A DNA stretch of 64,000 bases from Gymnogyps californianus (taxonomy: Eukaryota > Chordata > Aves > Accipitriformes > Cathartidae): NCBI RefSeq assembly GCF_018139145.2, contig NC_059480.1, positions 10,974,428 through 11,038,427 of the forward strand, written 5' to 3'. Shown here one piece after another: positions 63,005-64,000 of the stretch. The notes beneath the pieces were generated by a model. The model had not been told where the DNA came from, did no database searches, and saw nothing but the letters and a program-made list of their open reading frames with translations. Positions within the stretch are counted from its first letter, which is position 1. Each line of letters starts with the position of its first letter. Both the position numbers and the translations under genes were made by a program.

Positions 63005-64000
63005 ATGTTTAATATTTGCTGATTTCCCTACACATAACAAAAGTACCCTCATTCTGAATTTTTGCCTTTTGGCTGAGAAGTTTTTCCATACATCACAGGA
63101 GACCGTTTTTAATGATGCTTAATAACGTGTGACAAAATCTCACTGTACAGAAAAAGGTTTCATGAGTACTTCCTTGGAGATTGTTTTGAGGGTATTGATA
63201 ATAAGATGAGTTGAATTACATAGGCAACATCGGTCTTTGGATTGCATCTGGATTCATTTGTCCTTGACCTTGTGAAAACATCAAATGTGATGTGGATGAT
63301 ACTGACACTGCTGGTGATCCAATTTAAAAAAAAAAAGTGCAAATGACACTTTTGATGTCTTACTGCTTGCATACAAATTTTATTTGCCGTACACATTGGT
63401 TTCTATTGTTGGAGCACGCTCTGAAAGAGGTTGTGTTTTTAATTTTAAAATTTCTAAAAATTTCTCTATTGCAAAACTAGAAATAAGTGAAAATAAGGAT
63501 CATGGAGGCCTGAACCCAAAGAAATAGGAGAATGTGTTTTAATGATAAGCTGTTAGATAAGCTACAGCCTTCTCTTTTCTTTTTTCTCTTTTTGGTATTT
63601 TTCCTGTTTAGTCCAGGTACTTCATTTTTCTCCTGTCTTTTGGCTGCTTAATTTAAGTGGTCACGTGACTGAAGTATTGGATTCAGTGAAATCAGTGTTT
63701 GTTTTGTTTGCACCATCTGTAGCTGTTCTAATGTCACTCCAAGTAAATGGAAAGCACTTAGGAATAACTCGGGTACCTGCATGACGTTCCTATTACATGT
63801 CATAGAAACTCAGTATGTGTACCAGAAGACAACATATGCATGAGGACTGTGACTCTCTTGGAATAATTTCCTTTAAAATTGAGTGAGAGTCTATTACAAA
63901 CTGGGACTGAGCCCTCGAAGGAAGAAAGGAGGAAGCTGAACGTAGGACAGTGGTTAAAGGAGCGTTTCCTGCCTTATCGCATTGGGAGCACTGGTTGTAA
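63005..64000. other. Downstream of MRPL44, no gene recognised
   Basis: About 1 kb of AT-rich unique sequence with an A-run near 63,327. No exon-like segment, repeat family or promoter could be supported. Confidence 0.5.

Noticed and set aside
1..64000. CRISPR arrays, operons, tRNA or rRNA genes
   Set aside because: Nothing with regular direct repeats and spacers, no rRNA-like or clear tRNA cloverleaf sequence seen by eye; the window is ordinary vertebrate genic DNA. A tRNAscan or Rfam search would be the decisive check.

Overview
This window is vertebrate nuclear DNA, most likely from a bird. The evidence is intron-rich genes, low-GC introns with CpG-rich promoters, two CR1 LINE fragments (CR1 is the main LINE family of birds and other sauropsids) and a solo endogenous-retrovirus LTR of a type I associate with birds, probably Neoaves. 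There are no prokaryotic, organellar or viral genes. Three protein-coding genes lie head to tail on the + strand.

Region 1 (1-26,200): the 3' two thirds of COL4A3, collagen IV alpha-3. I could place 28 exons with consistent reading phase: 23 encode interrupted Gly-X-Y repeat and the last five encode the C-terminal NC1 domain with all 12 cysteines. If the exon structure matches human (52 exons, NC1 in exons 48-52), these are exons 25-52. The 5' part lies outside the window. Total coding sequence here is 1,111 residues plus stop.

Region 2 (26,200-31,000): intergenic and mostly AT-rich, with one GC-rich island of repeat-like sequence near 28.8-29.2 kb.

Region 3 (31,000-56,500): MFF, the mitochondrial fission factor. 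A CpG island at about 31.0-32.6 kb holds the likely promoter and a non-coding first exon. Seven constitutive-looking coding exons between 36,736 and 55,965 give a 305-residue protein. Two further phase-compatible cassette exons were found by reading introns: one at 42,990-43,064 matches a known mammalian MFF alternative segment, and one at 51,652-51,795 (48 codons) I do not recognise from any MFF isoform I know. The second is the most interesting observation in the window.

Region 4 (56,500-58,900): a short intergenic segment with a complete 581-bp solo LTR flanked by a 5-bp target-site duplication, ending about 540 bp before the next gene's start codon.

Region 5 (58,900-63,000): MRPL44, a mitochondrial large-subunit ribosomal protein with a degenerate RNase III fold and a dsRNA-binding domain. 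It has four coding exons, 326 residues and a CpG-island promoter with ZNF143-like and ETS-like motifs. From 63,000 to 64,000 I see no gene.

The three genes do not form a functional unit. COL4A3 is an extracellular basement-membrane protein; MFF and MRPL44 are both mitochondrial, but at the outer membrane and in the matrix ribosome. In human, COL4A3 and MFF are also adjacent and co-oriented, whereas MRPL44 lies several megabases away, so the MFF-MRPL44 adjacency is a lineage difference. I found no previously undescribed multi-gene system.
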